Of a stretch of 42,085 nt of DNA, positions 1 to 8,329 are shown one piece after another; the first letter of the stretch is position 1, and every line of letters starts with the position of its first letter. Both the position numbers and the translations under genes were made by a program. Source of the stretch: Clostridia bacterium (GTDB taxonomy: Bacteria > Bacillota > Clostridia > Christensenellales > Borkfalkiaceae). The DNA is taken from positions 1 through 42,085 of the forward strand of contig CAAFYG010000105.1 in assembly GCA_900767195.1 (NCBI GenBank). The letters are read 5' to 3'. Under the pieces are notes generated by a model. That model was given only the letters and a program-made list of their open reading frames with translations, was not told the DNA's origin and made no database searches.

Positions 1-50
1 GGACGCATCGCCTGTGTGTTCTCCGTTTTTCGATTTCTTCATCGGCAAAG

Positions 51-674
51 TTACGCGTCGACGTCAAACGCGCGTATTTCTTTCAGCGTAATCGTATATT
101 CCGTCACGTCATAAGTATCGGAAAAATACATCGTAATCGTACCGGGAACACCCTCGGCGTATTTTTGCACGCTTTCTAATTCGTAGCCATACGTTTTAAT
201 TACAATATTCCCGTCCGCATTCCCGCCCGCGGAAGCATTTACGTCGACGTAAGAAAACTCATACTCGATATAAAGTTTTTTGAAATCTTTCAAAAACTTA
301 ATCTCGCTTTTCACCGTATATTTCGAAGCATCGTTTTTATCTTTTACTATGTCATACGGCTGCCTCACGACTTCATAATCCAAGGATTCGATCAATATTC
401 TCTTTTTCTTTTCAGGCTCTTCTTCCGCGCTGCATCCTAAATCGCATCCGGTGCAATTTTCTTCAATACACGAATTCGTACAATCCGAAACAAGATCACA
501 CCCTTCCGTCTGACACCAGCTCACGCAATCCTGCCTGCAATCCACCGAGCAACTGTTCGCCGTACTTTGGCAATCCGCACCGGTACAGCCGGAAGAGTGC
601 CCTGCGTTTGCCGATACAATCATCCCCCCGCCGAGCGTGGCAGTCAATAACCCGATCGCTAAAAATCTTTTCAA
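51..674 (-). CDS. Secreted cysteine-rich protein, unknown function
   Basis: Encodes 207 residues. A signal peptide (residues 1-24, probable cleavage after ANA) is followed by a disulfide-type region with 12 Cys between residues 30 and 81, mostly spaced C-x3-C or C-x4-C, then a charged hinge (EEEPEKKKR) and a beta-rich C-terminal domain of about 115 residues with alternating hydrophobic pattern. No family is recognised. The start is TTG at 674: a strong SD (GGGAGGAA, 681-688) lies about seven bases upstream and no ATG is available there. It is exported, and the Cys cluster could be a disulfide knot or a metal-binding patch; neither is shown. It sits alone downstream of the GH30 gene, separated by long inverted repeats. 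The secreted nature and start are fairly sure; function is unknown. Confidence 0.75.
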   Translation of the reverse strand: MKRFLAIGLLTATLGGGMIVSANAGHSSGCTGADCQSTANSCSVDCRQDCVSWCQTEGCDLVSDCTNSCIEENCTGCDLGCSAEEEPEKKKRILIESLDYEVVRQPYDIVKDKNDASKYTVKSEIKFLKDFKKLYIEYEFSYVDVNASAGGNADGNIVIKTYGYELESVQKYAEGVPGTITMYFSDTYDVTEYTITLKEIRAFDVDA

Positions 675-798
675 ATGTTTTTCCTCCCGCGCTTTGTTTC
701 CAAAATGATACTTTGCAAAACCTATGCAACCTCATATTTATTCTAACAGAAATCGGCGCACTTGTCAAGCTTTTTATTTATTATATTTTTATCTGCAT

Positions 799-849
799 TT
801 TTGATTACTTTGCCTGGCATAATAATTATGTCAGGCAAAGTAATCAAAA
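799..849. repeat. 51-bp near-perfect palindrome
   Basis: Left arm TTTTGATTACTTTGCCTG (799-816) and its exact complement at 832-849 surround CATAAT-A-ATTATG (818-830), which is itself palindromic. The only non-pair is G817/T831, a G-U wobble in RNA. It lies between the GH30 stop and the Cys-rich gene start. No U-run follows on either strand, so it is an atypical terminator; it could be a bidirectional RNA hairpin, a protein-binding palindrome or a small mobile palindrome. Confidence 0.8.
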
Positions 850-893
850 TAAAATATTTCCGTATAATTTATGATATTTATACGATTTTTAAT

Positions 894-920
894 ATTATTA
901 TGTCTGTCATACATAATAAT
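894..920 (-). terminator. Possible terminator hairpin after GH30 gene
   Basis: ATTATTATGT (894-903) and ACATAATAAT (911-920) form a 10-bp stem with a 7-base loop, 20 bases after the GH30 stop. On the minus strand AT-rich sequence follows but no clean U-tract. It is AT-rich and therefore weak; termination is an inference. Confidence 0.35.
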
Positions 921-939
921 TTTACGGATAGCACCGATA

Positions 940-2280
940 TTATTCTTCGATCCGCACGGTAGTAAGGGAATCGGGCAAAGCCTCGAAATATACGGTGTTT
1001 CCACGCAAATCAAACGTAACCTGCTTCTTCACTTTCGTGGGATTTACATAAAACAAGGCAACCGCACCGCTCTTTTGATTCACCGAGACCGTTGCCGCAC
1101 ACGGAAGCACCAATGCCGGATAGCGGGAAGTTTCGATCGCCCCGGCATCATGCACTTTGCAGGGGTAAATGCTGTTGCCCCGATCGATCACAGGTGCGAA
1201 ATGGGCAAGGGCGCGATATTGTCCGCTGTACGAGAGTTCGCCGCTTTGCGAATTTAAAGTAATCAGTCCGCCGCAGAAAAACGGACCGATATTCGGCGCG
1301 CCCGTTTCATCGAGCAGTAAATTCCACCCCGTAAAGCTCTTCGCACCGTGATTGAGCGCATGGCAGATCGTAACGCCCCACTTGCACCAGTCGGTATCGT
1401 AATTTTCGTATAACCGGGGCCCGCCTTCCGTAAAATGCCACGCAAAACCCGGATATTTAGCCCGCAAAACATCCGTAAGATCCGCGCCGCCGCCGTAATA
1501 ATGAAACGCCGCGCCGCTCACCGCGTTTTTCAATTCGGGAAATTCTTTCAGTTGCCAAAGCACACGATCGACGTATGAAAATGAATGATCGCAAAGCCAG
1601 ATTTCCGCTCCCAGACCGTATTGCCGCATTTTTTCGCGCAGGATCAAAACGAATTTCGCCTCCAGTTCGGGGGAGAGCAGGCACGCGGGCATTTTACCGA
1701 GTTGATCGGTTTCCGGCTCGTTCTGCGCCGTCAGCGCAAAAATATCGATCCCTTCTTTTTTATACGCAGCAAGAAATTTACAATAATATTCGGCAAATTC
1801 TTCAAGATATTTCTCGCGCATAAACCCGCCGCACATCGATCCGCCCGTTTTCATTCTTCCCGGCGGCGACCACGGCGCGCTGAAAAATTTCAGATCGCGA
1901 TTTGCTTTCAACGCTTCTTTCAGCGTAGGCAGCACATACTCTCTGTCCTTGTCAATCGAAAAATTCCCGTATTTATCCTCGTAGCAATATAATTCCGCCG
2001 AATAATCGCTCGACCCCACGGAAACCCGCGCTACAGATAAATTCAGTCCGTCTTTTCCGAATGTATCGCCAAGCACCCGATCGCGTGCCGATTTTTCCGC
2101 CCGATTTAATAAATAGCATGAGCTTCCCGTCAGCGCAACGCCGAACCCGAGAAAACTATCCACGCTCGGCTCGCGACCGATTTCCACGCTTTGCGCGCCG
2201 CGCACTTCTTCGTCAACGACAAATGCCCCGATTTTCCGCTTAAACCCGTTTTTATCGGTGGTAACCGCCAGAATTTTCAT
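940..2280 (-). CDS. GH30-family glycoside hydrolase
   Basis: Retaining beta-glycosidase of clan GH-A; GH30 members include beta-glucosidases, beta-xylosidases, beta-1,6-galactanases and glucosylceramidases. The 446-residue protein shows family landmarks in order: FGVALTGSS near residue 46, RVSVGSSDYS near 85, SAPWSPPGRMKTGGSM near 134, the acid/base motif QNEP (Glu about 188) and the nucleophile motif HFTEGG (Glu about 285), then the short C-terminal beta domain. There is no signal peptide, so it acts on imported oligosaccharides. The start is ATG 2280, which has an SD (GGGAGGG) at the right spacing; an in-frame upstream start lies outside the SD and inside the leader. It is divergent from an AraC regulator and has its own extended -10 promoter. 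Substrate cannot be fixed from sequence alone. Confidence 0.88.
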   Translation of the reverse strand: MKILAVTTDKNGFKRKIGAFVVDEEVRGAQSVEIGREPSVDSFLGFGVALTGSSCYLLNRAEKSARDRVLGDTFGKDGLNLSVARVSVGSSDYSAELYCYEDKYGNFSIDKDREYVLPTLKEALKANRDLKFFSAPWSPPGRMKTGGSMCGGFMREKYLEEFAEYYCKFLAAYKKEGIDIFALTAQNEPETDQLGKMPACLLSPELEAKFVLILREKMRQYGLGAEIWLCDHSFSYVDRVLWQLKEFPELKNAVSGAAFHYYGGGADLTDVLRAKYPGFAWHFTEGGPRLYENYDTDWCKWGVTICHALNHGAKSFTGWNLLLDETGAPNIGPFFCGGLITLNSQSGELSYSGQYRALAHFAPVIDRGNSIYPCKVHDAGAIETSRYPALVLPCAATVSVNQKSGAVALFYVNPTKVKKQVTFDLRGNTVYFEALPDSLTTVRIEE

Positions 2281-2313
2281 TTTTGCACCCTCCCGCAAAT
2301 TATTTTCGCCGTT

Positions 2314-2342
2314 ATTATAACATGAAAGCACGCCGTAAACAA
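2314..2342 (-). promoter_or_regulatory. Promoter of the GH30 gene
   Basis: On the minus strand: -35 TTGTTT (2337-2342), 17-base spacer, -10 TATAAT (2314-2319), preceded by TGT, which makes an extended -10. Transcription would start near 2307 and leave a leader of about 27 bases carrying the SD. Confidence 0.75.
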
Positions 2343-2383
2343 CGATTTATCTTTCAAAAATTTGTATTTTTACGTCATTTTAA

Positions 2384-2412
2384 TTGACAATCTTATAAAT
2401 AATCGGTATAAT
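2384..2412 (+). promoter_or_regulatory. Consensus promoter of the AraC regulator, directly abutting its ATG
   Basis: Perfect -35 TTGACA (2384-2389), 17-base spacer, perfect -10 TATAAT (2407-2412). The expected +1 (about 2418-2420) is only 2-4 bases before ATG 2422, so the mRNA should be leaderless or nearly so. Confidence 0.85.
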
Positions 2413-2421
2413 TCTATTGTT

Positions 2422-3285
2422 ATGTTTCCTTTTAAGCAATATCGCGATTCCGATATCAATCTCACGTGCGTGTACGCGGCGGTGCAGCATTGGCGGCACA
2501 ATACCTACTATACGTTTTTAAACGTTCCGCGCCCGAATTTCGGCTTTTGTATGATCGAATCGGGCGAAATCGAATATTCTTTTCTGAACGGCTCGCGCCT
2601 GATCGCCGCCGCCGGCGACGTGGTATATCTTCCGAAAGGCAGCTGCTATAAAGCCACTTTCCGCGCGCCGAAATCCATTCCGGAAAAGAGCAAAAATCCG
2701 CCTGTTTCCGCCGTAAACAAGGCCACAAAAGATGAAATGCATGATATTGTAATCAACTTTCAATGCGCCGATTTCGATCCGCACGACGAAGCGATATTTC
2801 CGCACGATAAAAACGCGTACGTCATAGTTAAAAACGTCGGCGAAGAGCCGAAACGCCTTTTCAGAAGTCTGAGCGAAGCATACCACTCCTACGGCGGCAC
2901 TTTCCGCGTAAAATCACTGATCTATCGGATTTTCGACGCGTTTTCCGGCGTCGGATCGGGCGAAACTTTCCGCGAGCGCGTGGAACGCCTGATTGCAGGC
3001 GAAGACTTTTTATTCATGACCGAAACGCAAGCGGCCGCGTGCGTTTCTGCCGGAATATCAACGCTGCAACGCTTTTTAAAAACGGAATACGGCAAACCTT
3101 TTTCGGAACTTCGCACCGCGATGAAAATCGAAAAAAGCAAACGGTTTTTATCGGAATCGGACTATTCCGTGCGCCGCATCGCCGACGAACTCGGTTTTTA
3201 CGATCAATCGTATTTCTGTAAAATTTTTAAAAAACACGAAGGCGTATCCCCTAAGGAATACGCCCGCAAATTCCGCCCGATTTAA
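2422..3285 (+). CDS. AraC-family transcriptional regulator
   Basis: 287 residues. The N-terminal ~150 residues look like an AraC-type cupin sensing domain (FCMIESGEIEYSF, GDVVYLPKGSCY); the last ~95 hold the double helix-turn-helix (LQRFLKTEYGKPF, then RRIADELGFYDQSYFCKIFKKHEGVSPKEYARKFR). It is the only regulator in the glycan locus, is divergent from GH30, and probably senses a sugar and activates the hydrolase genes. The start is placed at ATG 2422 because a perfect promoter occupies 2384-2412; an in-frame ATG at 2362 lies upstream of that promoter. No SD precedes 2422, consistent with leaderless translation. It converges on the GH3 gene with 27 bases between stops and no clear terminator. 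Confidence 0.9.
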   Translation: MFPFKQYRDSDINLTCVYAAVQHWRHNTYYTFLNVPRPNFGFCMIESGEIEYSFLNGSRLIAAAGDVVYLPKGSCYKATFRAPKSIPEKSKNPPVSAVNKATKDEMHDIVINFQCADFDPHDEAIFPHDKNAYVIVKNVGEEPKRLFRSLSEAYHSYGGTFRVKSLIYRIFDAFSGVGSGETFRERVERLIAGEDFLFMTETQAAACVSAGISTLQRFLKTEYGKPFSELRTAMKIEKSKRFLSESDYSVRRIADELGFYDQSYFCKIFKKHEGVSPKEYARKFRPI

Positions 3286-3312
3286 GGCTTTCTTTCGCTT
3301 TTTAAAACCGCT

Positions 3313-6003
3313 TCATTTCAGCCGATAGATTGCCACGCCGCGCGCGCAATCGTCGGGAAAAGCCAATACGGATTCGCGCTTTAAGTACACTTTAAGGCGC
3401 GTTTTTTTCGTCTGTCCGTTCGTGCCGCCAAGCACCGCTACAAGCGGCTCTCTGCCGTCAAGCGAAAATTCAAGTCGCCTCTGTTCCAATGGATTGCAGG
3501 GGAACGAATAGGAAAATTCCGCGCAGTAAAAACCTTCTTCCGGCACGCGCAGCGTAATCTTTTTCAGCATTTTTTCTCGATAGAAATGCACGTCTTTTTC
3601 CGTGGCTTTTTCAAACGGCAGATTTTCCAGAGAAGCGCCGCACAAAAATTCGTCCGCTGCCGATAAATCGTCGAAATCCGCCGTCCGTCCCGATTTGAAA
3701 GCAAGCGTTTCCATCGCAAACCGCAGCACGTTTTTCGCGCATCTTTGCAGCTCGCCAACGGTTAAAAATCCGCTTGCCAACGCCTCGGCAAGGTTGTCTT
3801 CATACGTCGTCGCGTCCGGCACAACCATATACACGTCGTTCTGCGCCTTCACCATTTCGGCTAAATTTTTTCCGTCATGGCTCGTTCGCGCCGCGTTGTC
3901 GATCAGCGGCCACCAATCGGACATCACCATGCCGCGATACCCCCACTCGCCGCGCAAAATTCCCGTAGTCAGATCGTAATTTCCCGCCGCGGAAACGCCG
4001 TTAATCCGATTATAAGAAGTCATTATCGCGCGCACGTACCCGCTCTTCACTGCAATTTCGAATACTTTCAGATACAGTTCCCTGAGCGCGCGCTCGGATA
4101 ACACTTCGTTTTCCGCGCAGCGGTTGGTTTCCTGCGAATTTACCGCGAAATGCTTGATCGTGGCAAACACGCCTTTTTTCGTAAAACGCTCGGCAAATTT
4201 CGCCGCAAACGTCCCTGCAAGATACGGATCTTCCGAATAATATTCAAAACTTCTGCCGCACAGCGGATAGCGATGCAAATTCACGCCCGGCGCTAAAATC
4301 ACGTCTACGCCGTACCCCGCTGCCTCTTCCGCAAACGCGTCGAGAACGCCGTCGAACGCTTCGGAATTCCACGAAGACGCAATCAGACTGCCCGACGGAA
4401 TACACGTGGCGCGCGCGGCAGATTCCATTCTCACCCCGCTCGGACCGTCGCACGTAGTCACAACCGGTACGCCCTTTTCTCCCCACTCTTTCGCCACGCC
4501 CGCAAAACAACTCGCCGTACCCGGAACGGGAGCTTTCGGCGAAGACATTCCCTCGCCGCGCACAATCTCACAAAGCTCTCTTTCCGAAAACTGCGCCACA
4601 AATTCGTCGAGCGTATGCGCGCCGCTCTTTACGTCACGCAGCGTAATCCCTTTGTCGCTCGTAATTTCCGTAGCGGCGGGAAGCTCGGCTTTCGCGCGTT
4701 CCCAAACGTTATATTCCGCCGTCTGCACGGGCTGAAAGCCGTTTCTCGTCAGCCTTTCAAACGCTTCTTCGGGCGCAAGCCGCTGACTACATTGTTTTAC
4801 TACGCGCAGAGTACTTTGCGTGAAAGAAAACGCTTCTTCCGCCGCGCGCACGTTCGCGCCCGCGTACACTTTATATTCGCCCGTTTCCAGAACGTAAGCG
4901 TATTTCGCGCCGCTCGCGCCGCAATCGTCGTATGCCGCCATATCCGCCGCGCTGAATTTCAGCGTTACGATTTCGCTTTCGCCGGGGCGCAGCAACGCGG
5001 TTTTTTTAAACGCAATCAACTGCCTTGCGGGCGCGCCGAGCTTCGTTTCGGGGTAGGAAAAATACGCCTGCACCACGTCTTTCCCCGCATAGCCGCCCGT
5101 GTTTTTCACGCGGATTTTCAATGTAATCTCGTCGCCGTTTTTCTCCGCGGAAATCGTTTGCCTTTCAAACGTCGTATACGAAAGACCGTACCCGAACGGA
5201 TACAAAACCTCGTCTTGCGCGAACGTTTCGTAGTAGCGATAGCCAACGTAAATATCTTCGGTATGCACGTTCTTCACGGGATCGCCGAAATGCCCCGCTG
5301 CGGGGTGCGTTTCGATATTCTTCACCGCAGTATCGATCATTCTTCCGCTCGGCGGCACGTCGCCCATCAGCATATCCGCCGTACCTGCGCCTCCTTCCTG
5401 ACCGCCCTGCCAGATCAGAGCCGCCGTACCCACGGAATACTTTTTAATCCAATTCAAGTCGATCTGGTTGCCGCCGTTCACAAGCACGATCACGTGATTG
5501 AAATGCTTCGTCAAGAGCGCGATCGTTTCTTCTTCCTCGCAAGAAAGATACCAATCGCCCTTCACGGCTTTCGCGTCGTACCCTTCGCCGCAGGTGCGGC
5601 ACAGCACGAAAATCGCCTTTTCGCATGCCTTCGCCGCGCGCAACACAAGTTCTTCCGGCGGCACGGGCTGCTTTTGCGAAGGCAACGCCTGCCAGCCCCC
5701 GCCCGTATCGAACGGGTGTTTTTCGATATAGTCGGCATAATAGGCGCGCGACTCTTCAAAAAGCCGCACGCGCTTTTTCAGCTCGCCTTCGATCGTCGTC
5801 ACATAATCGCAATTTACGCGCCCGCCCGAGCCTGTGCCGCTTTTCACGTACTCGAATTGCCCCCTGCCGAACATCGCCACGCTTTCGTTTTCCCGCAAAG
5901 GCAGCGCGCCGTCCGTTTCAAGAAGCGTTATGCCTTCCGGCACGGCAGCACGGCAAAGCCTTGCAAATTTCTCGATTTTCCCTTCTGCTTTCTTTTCCGT
6001 CAT
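3313..6003 (-). CDS. GH3 beta-glycosidase with reversed domain order
   Basis: 896 residues. The usual GH3 order is swapped: the alpha/beta sandwich domain comes first (about 20-275, with ALIWQGGQEGG near 195 and YPFGYGLSYTTF near 268), then a fibronectin-III-like domain (about 285-395), then the TIM-barrel domain (about 465-760) with KHFAVNSQETNR near 617 and the nucleophile motif GMVMSDWW (Asp about 696). This arrangement is known for some clostridial and ruminal beta-glucosidases. There is no signal peptide, so it is cytoplasmic and would release beta-linked glucose, xylose or similar from imported oligosaccharides. ATG 6003 has a clear SD (GGAGG). It has its own extended -10 promoter and lies downstream of GH42. 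Confidence 0.9.
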   Translation of the reverse strand: MTEKKAEGKIEKFARLCRAAVPEGITLLETDGALPLRENESVAMFGRGQFEYVKSGTGSGGRVNCDYVTTIEGELKKRVRLFEESRAYYADYIEKHPFDTGGGWQALPSQKQPVPPEELVLRAAKACEKAIFVLCRTCGEGYDAKAVKGDWYLSCEEEETIALLTKHFNHVIVLVNGGNQIDLNWIKKYSVGTAALIWQGGQEGGAGTADMLMGDVPPSGRMIDTAVKNIETHPAAGHFGDPVKNVHTEDIYVGYRYYETFAQDEVLYPFGYGLSYTTFERQTISAEKNGDEITLKIRVKNTGGYAGKDVVQAYFSYPETKLGAPARQLIAFKKTALLRPGESEIVTLKFSAADMAAYDDCGASGAKYAYVLETGEYKVYAGANVRAAEEAFSFTQSTLRVVKQCSQRLAPEEAFERLTRNGFQPVQTAEYNVWERAKAELPAATEITSDKGITLRDVKSGAHTLDEFVAQFSERELCEIVRGEGMSSPKAPVPGTASCFAGVAKEWGEKGVPVVTTCDGPSGVRMESAARATCIPSGSLIASSWNSEAFDGVLDAFAEEAAGYGVDVILAPGVNLHRYPLCGRSFEYYSEDPYLAGTFAAKFAERFTKKGVFATIKHFAVNSQETNRCAENEVLSERALRELYLKVFEIAVKSGYVRAIMTSYNRINGVSAAGNYDLTTGILRGEWGYRGMVMSDWWPLIDNAARTSHDGKNLAEMVKAQNDVYMVVPDATTYEDNLAEALASGFLTVGELQRCAKNVLRFAMETLAFKSGRTADFDDLSAADEFLCGASLENLPFEKATEKDVHFYREKMLKKITLRVPEEGFYCAEFSYSFPCNPLEQRRLEFSLDGREPLVAVLGGTNGQTKKTRLKVYLKRESVLAFPDDCARGVAIYRLK

Positions 6004-6041
6004 CGTTTTATCCTCCGGAGCCGAAATTTTCAGCCGATTTT

Positions 6042-6050
6042 ATTATAACA
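6042..6050 (-). promoter_or_regulatory. Extended -10 promoter of the GH3 gene
   Basis: On the minus strand TGT followed by TATAAT (6042-6047). The string ATGTTATAATAA also occurs at the GH30 promoter. No good -35 is present at 17 bases, which fits extended -10 promoters or an activator-dependent promoter. Confidence 0.55.
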
Positions 6051-6149
6051 TATTCTTCGGCGATCCGCTTCTCAAAAAACGTACGATTTTTTATCATTTT
6101 TCCGCATTTTTTTATTTGTCCGAAAAAAGCGTTTTTATCGCCGCACGCT

Positions 6150-6178
6150 AAAAGCGCGAGCCGCACCACCGCCCGCGC
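6150..6178 (-). terminator. Probable terminator after GH42
   Basis: On the minus strand GCGCGGGC (6171-6178) pairs with GCTCGCGC (6154-6161), eight pairs including one G-U, followed by TTTT. The run is short, so efficiency is uncertain. It separates the GH78/GH42 pair from the GH3 promoter. Confidence 0.5.
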
Positions 6179-6202
6179 CTTCGCCTTTCTTCATCAAACG
6201 TA

Positions 6203-8329
6203 TCACGCTTCCCGCTTCAAAACCTGCGAATCGTTTTTTTCAAGATGCAATTCGCCGCCTTTTTCAACGCGTTCGCCCGTCAGCACGTTGATATACGCGC
6301 AGTCAAGCCGCACGCAAGTTGGCGTTTCCGCATAGTTGAAAACGAATAAATAATCGCCGTCGCGCCCTTTTCTCATTCTCGAAAATACGCCGTGAGGCAA
6401 CTCGCTTTCATTCGCGGCAGGCAGCACGTGCGCGGAAATGCCGATTTCCCGCAAAATTCCGCCCAGCATATCTGCCTTGAAATCGCGCGCCGAAACGTTT
6501 TCGCCGCCGCATTGCCGCGCCGTTTCGCAGGAAGAATTGCGCCTGTCCGCATTTCCGCCCGCCCCCGCCGCGCAGTTTGCAAACGCCTGATAATACGCTT
6601 TGCCTTTGCCGTAAGAATGTACCGTCATACACGGCTGCCCTTTAAACATACCGTCCGTAAACGCGCCGAGCGACTGCGCCCCGCGAAGCAATATGCTTTC
6701 CGCGTATTTTTCCGCTTCGTATTCCACGCCGCCCACATTCACGCGCCGCCGCTGCTCGGGGTACATCGTATTGAGTTCTTCCGCAAGAATCCCGAAAACG
6801 TCTTTCAGCTTTCCCGCAGGCACGCCGCCGAGATACCTTAAATCGTTCTCGTTTACAATCCCCGTAATGTACGTTGCGTACAGCGTGCCGCCGCCGCGCA
6901 CGTAACGTTCGAGATTATCAATCGTTTCTTCGTCTGTCACATACTGCTGCACGGCGATCACAAGATCGTAGCCGCTTAAATCGGCGCGCGGACTTACCAC
7001 GTCGCACGCGATATTTTTTTCGTACATGGTTTTATAAAAAAGCGCGTTTTCTTCGCGGTAATTCTTGTCGTAGCGAAAACCCTGCGAGCCTTCGAACGCC
7101 CACATGTTCGTCCAGTCGAATAATATCGCAACGCGCGCCCGCTCGGGCGGCATACCGATCAAAGAATCGGAAAGCCGCGATAAAATCTCGCCCGTTTCGC
7201 TCACTTCGCGAAATACGCGCGTATCGTCGCGCCCCGAAGAATCCACCACCGCGCCGTGCAATTTTTCCGAAGCGCCGCGCGATTGCCGCCATTGAAAGTA
7301 CAAAAATCCGTCGCTGCCGTGCGCGATCGCCTGCAATGCGGCAAACCTGTTCATCCCCGGCTCTTTCAGCTTGCAAACCTGCGCCCAATTCACTTTGGAA
7401 GGCGTGGTTTCCATCAGCACCGTGGGTCGATTTTTCAGGCAACGGAAATAATCGTACCAATACGCCGAAAACGCAGCGCAAAAATCGCGCGGCGAATTCC
7501 ACGCGGGATAATTATCCCACGAAATAAAATCAAGATCGGGCGCAAACGTTTCGTAATCGAGATCGTAAAAACCCGGCATCATATTCGTCGTCACGGGTTT
7601 ATCGGAATACTTCCTGACGGCGGCGATTTCCGCGCGCATAAAGTCAAGCGTCTGCGCCGATACAAAGCGATGCCAGTCCAAAGTAAGCGCGTGCATATCG
7701 GTATCGCCCGTAGCGCCCGGCGGATCGATCTGATCAAACGATGTATACGTATGACTCCAGAACGCCGCCCAATACTGCTCGTTGAGATTTTCTATGGTTT
7801 TGTAGCGTTTCTGCACAAATTTTTTAAACGCCGCGCGGCAAAGCCTGCAATAGCACGCGCCGCCGTACTCGTTGGAAATATGCCAGCCGATCACCGCCGG
7901 ATGCTTGCCGTAACGCTTAGAAAGCTCTTCGTTGATAATGCGCACCCGTTCGCGGTAGGCGGGCGAAGTGTAGCAATGATTTTGCCGCGAGCCGAAAGCA
8001 CGCTTCAAGCCGTTTTCTTCCGTGCGCAGCACTTCGGGATATTTTTCGGCAAGCCAGCGCGGTCGCGCGCCGCTCGGCGTGGATAAAATCACTTTTCCGC
8101 CGTTTTTTTCGATGCGCGCGATAATCTCGTCAAATACGGAAAAATCAAATTCCCCTTCGCTTTTTTCGATTTCCGACCACGAAAACATGCCGATCGTGGC
8201 GGTGTTGCAATGCGCCTTTTGCATCAGGCGCATATCTTCGTCCCACACCGATTTATCGCGCTTCCATTGCTCGGGATTATAATCGCCGCCGTGCAGAAAA
8301 TACGGCGGATTTAAAGTAATTTCTCTCAT
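6203..8329 (-). CDS. GH42 beta-galactosidase
   Basis: 708 residues, normal for GH42. Landmarks: YFLHGGDYNPEQW at the N-terminus, MFSWSEIEKSEGEFDF near 48, acid/base motif HISNEYGG (Glu about 154) and nucleophile motif LMETTPSKVNW (Glu about 307). Cys 119, 159, 161 and 164 match the structural zinc cluster seen in many GH42 enzymes. The trimerisation domain (about 400-600) and a short C-terminal beta domain follow. There is no signal peptide, so it hydrolyses imported beta-galactosides. Its ATG overlaps the preceding stop as ATGA, so it is translationally coupled to the GH78-like gene. A Cys-containing insertion near residues 590-615 (GAGGNADRRNSSCE) is unusual but may be a loop. Confidence 0.93.
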   Translation of the reverse strand: MREITLNPPYFLHGGDYNPEQWKRDKSVWDEDMRLMQKAHCNTATIGMFSWSEIEKSEGEFDFSVFDEIIARIEKNGGKVILSTPSGARPRWLAEKYPEVLRTEENGLKRAFGSRQNHCYTSPAYRERVRIINEELSKRYGKHPAVIGWHISNEYGGACYCRLCRAAFKKFVQKRYKTIENLNEQYWAAFWSHTYTSFDQIDPPGATGDTDMHALTLDWHRFVSAQTLDFMRAEIAAVRKYSDKPVTTNMMPGFYDLDYETFAPDLDFISWDNYPAWNSPRDFCAAFSAYWYDYFRCLKNRPTVLMETTPSKVNWAQVCKLKEPGMNRFAALQAIAHGSDGFLYFQWRQSRGASEKLHGAVVDSSGRDDTRVFREVSETGEILSRLSDSLIGMPPERARVAILFDWTNMWAFEGSQGFRYDKNYREENALFYKTMYEKNIACDVVSPRADLSGYDLVIAVQQYVTDEETIDNLERYVRGGGTLYATYITGIVNENDLRYLGGVPAGKLKDVFGILAEELNTMYPEQRRRVNVGGVEYEAEKYAESILLRGAQSLGAFTDGMFKGQPCMTVHSYGKGKAYYQAFANCAAGAGGNADRRNSSCETARQCGGENVSARDFKADMLGGILREIGISAHVLPAANESELPHGVFSRMRKGRDGDYLFVFNYAETPTCVRLDCAYINVLTGERVEKGGELHLEKNDSQVLKREA

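Noticed and set aside
3241..3268. GGCGTAT/ATACGCC hairpin near the AraC stop
   Set aside because: It lies within conserved coding sequence of the second HTH, has no U-run, and pairs only seven bases.
4615..6048. Long plus-strand open frame (477 codons) opposite the GH3 gene
   Set aside because: It is antisense to a clear GH3 coding region, has Arg/His/Phe-rich low-complexity translation and no family motif. It arises from biased third positions of the real gene.
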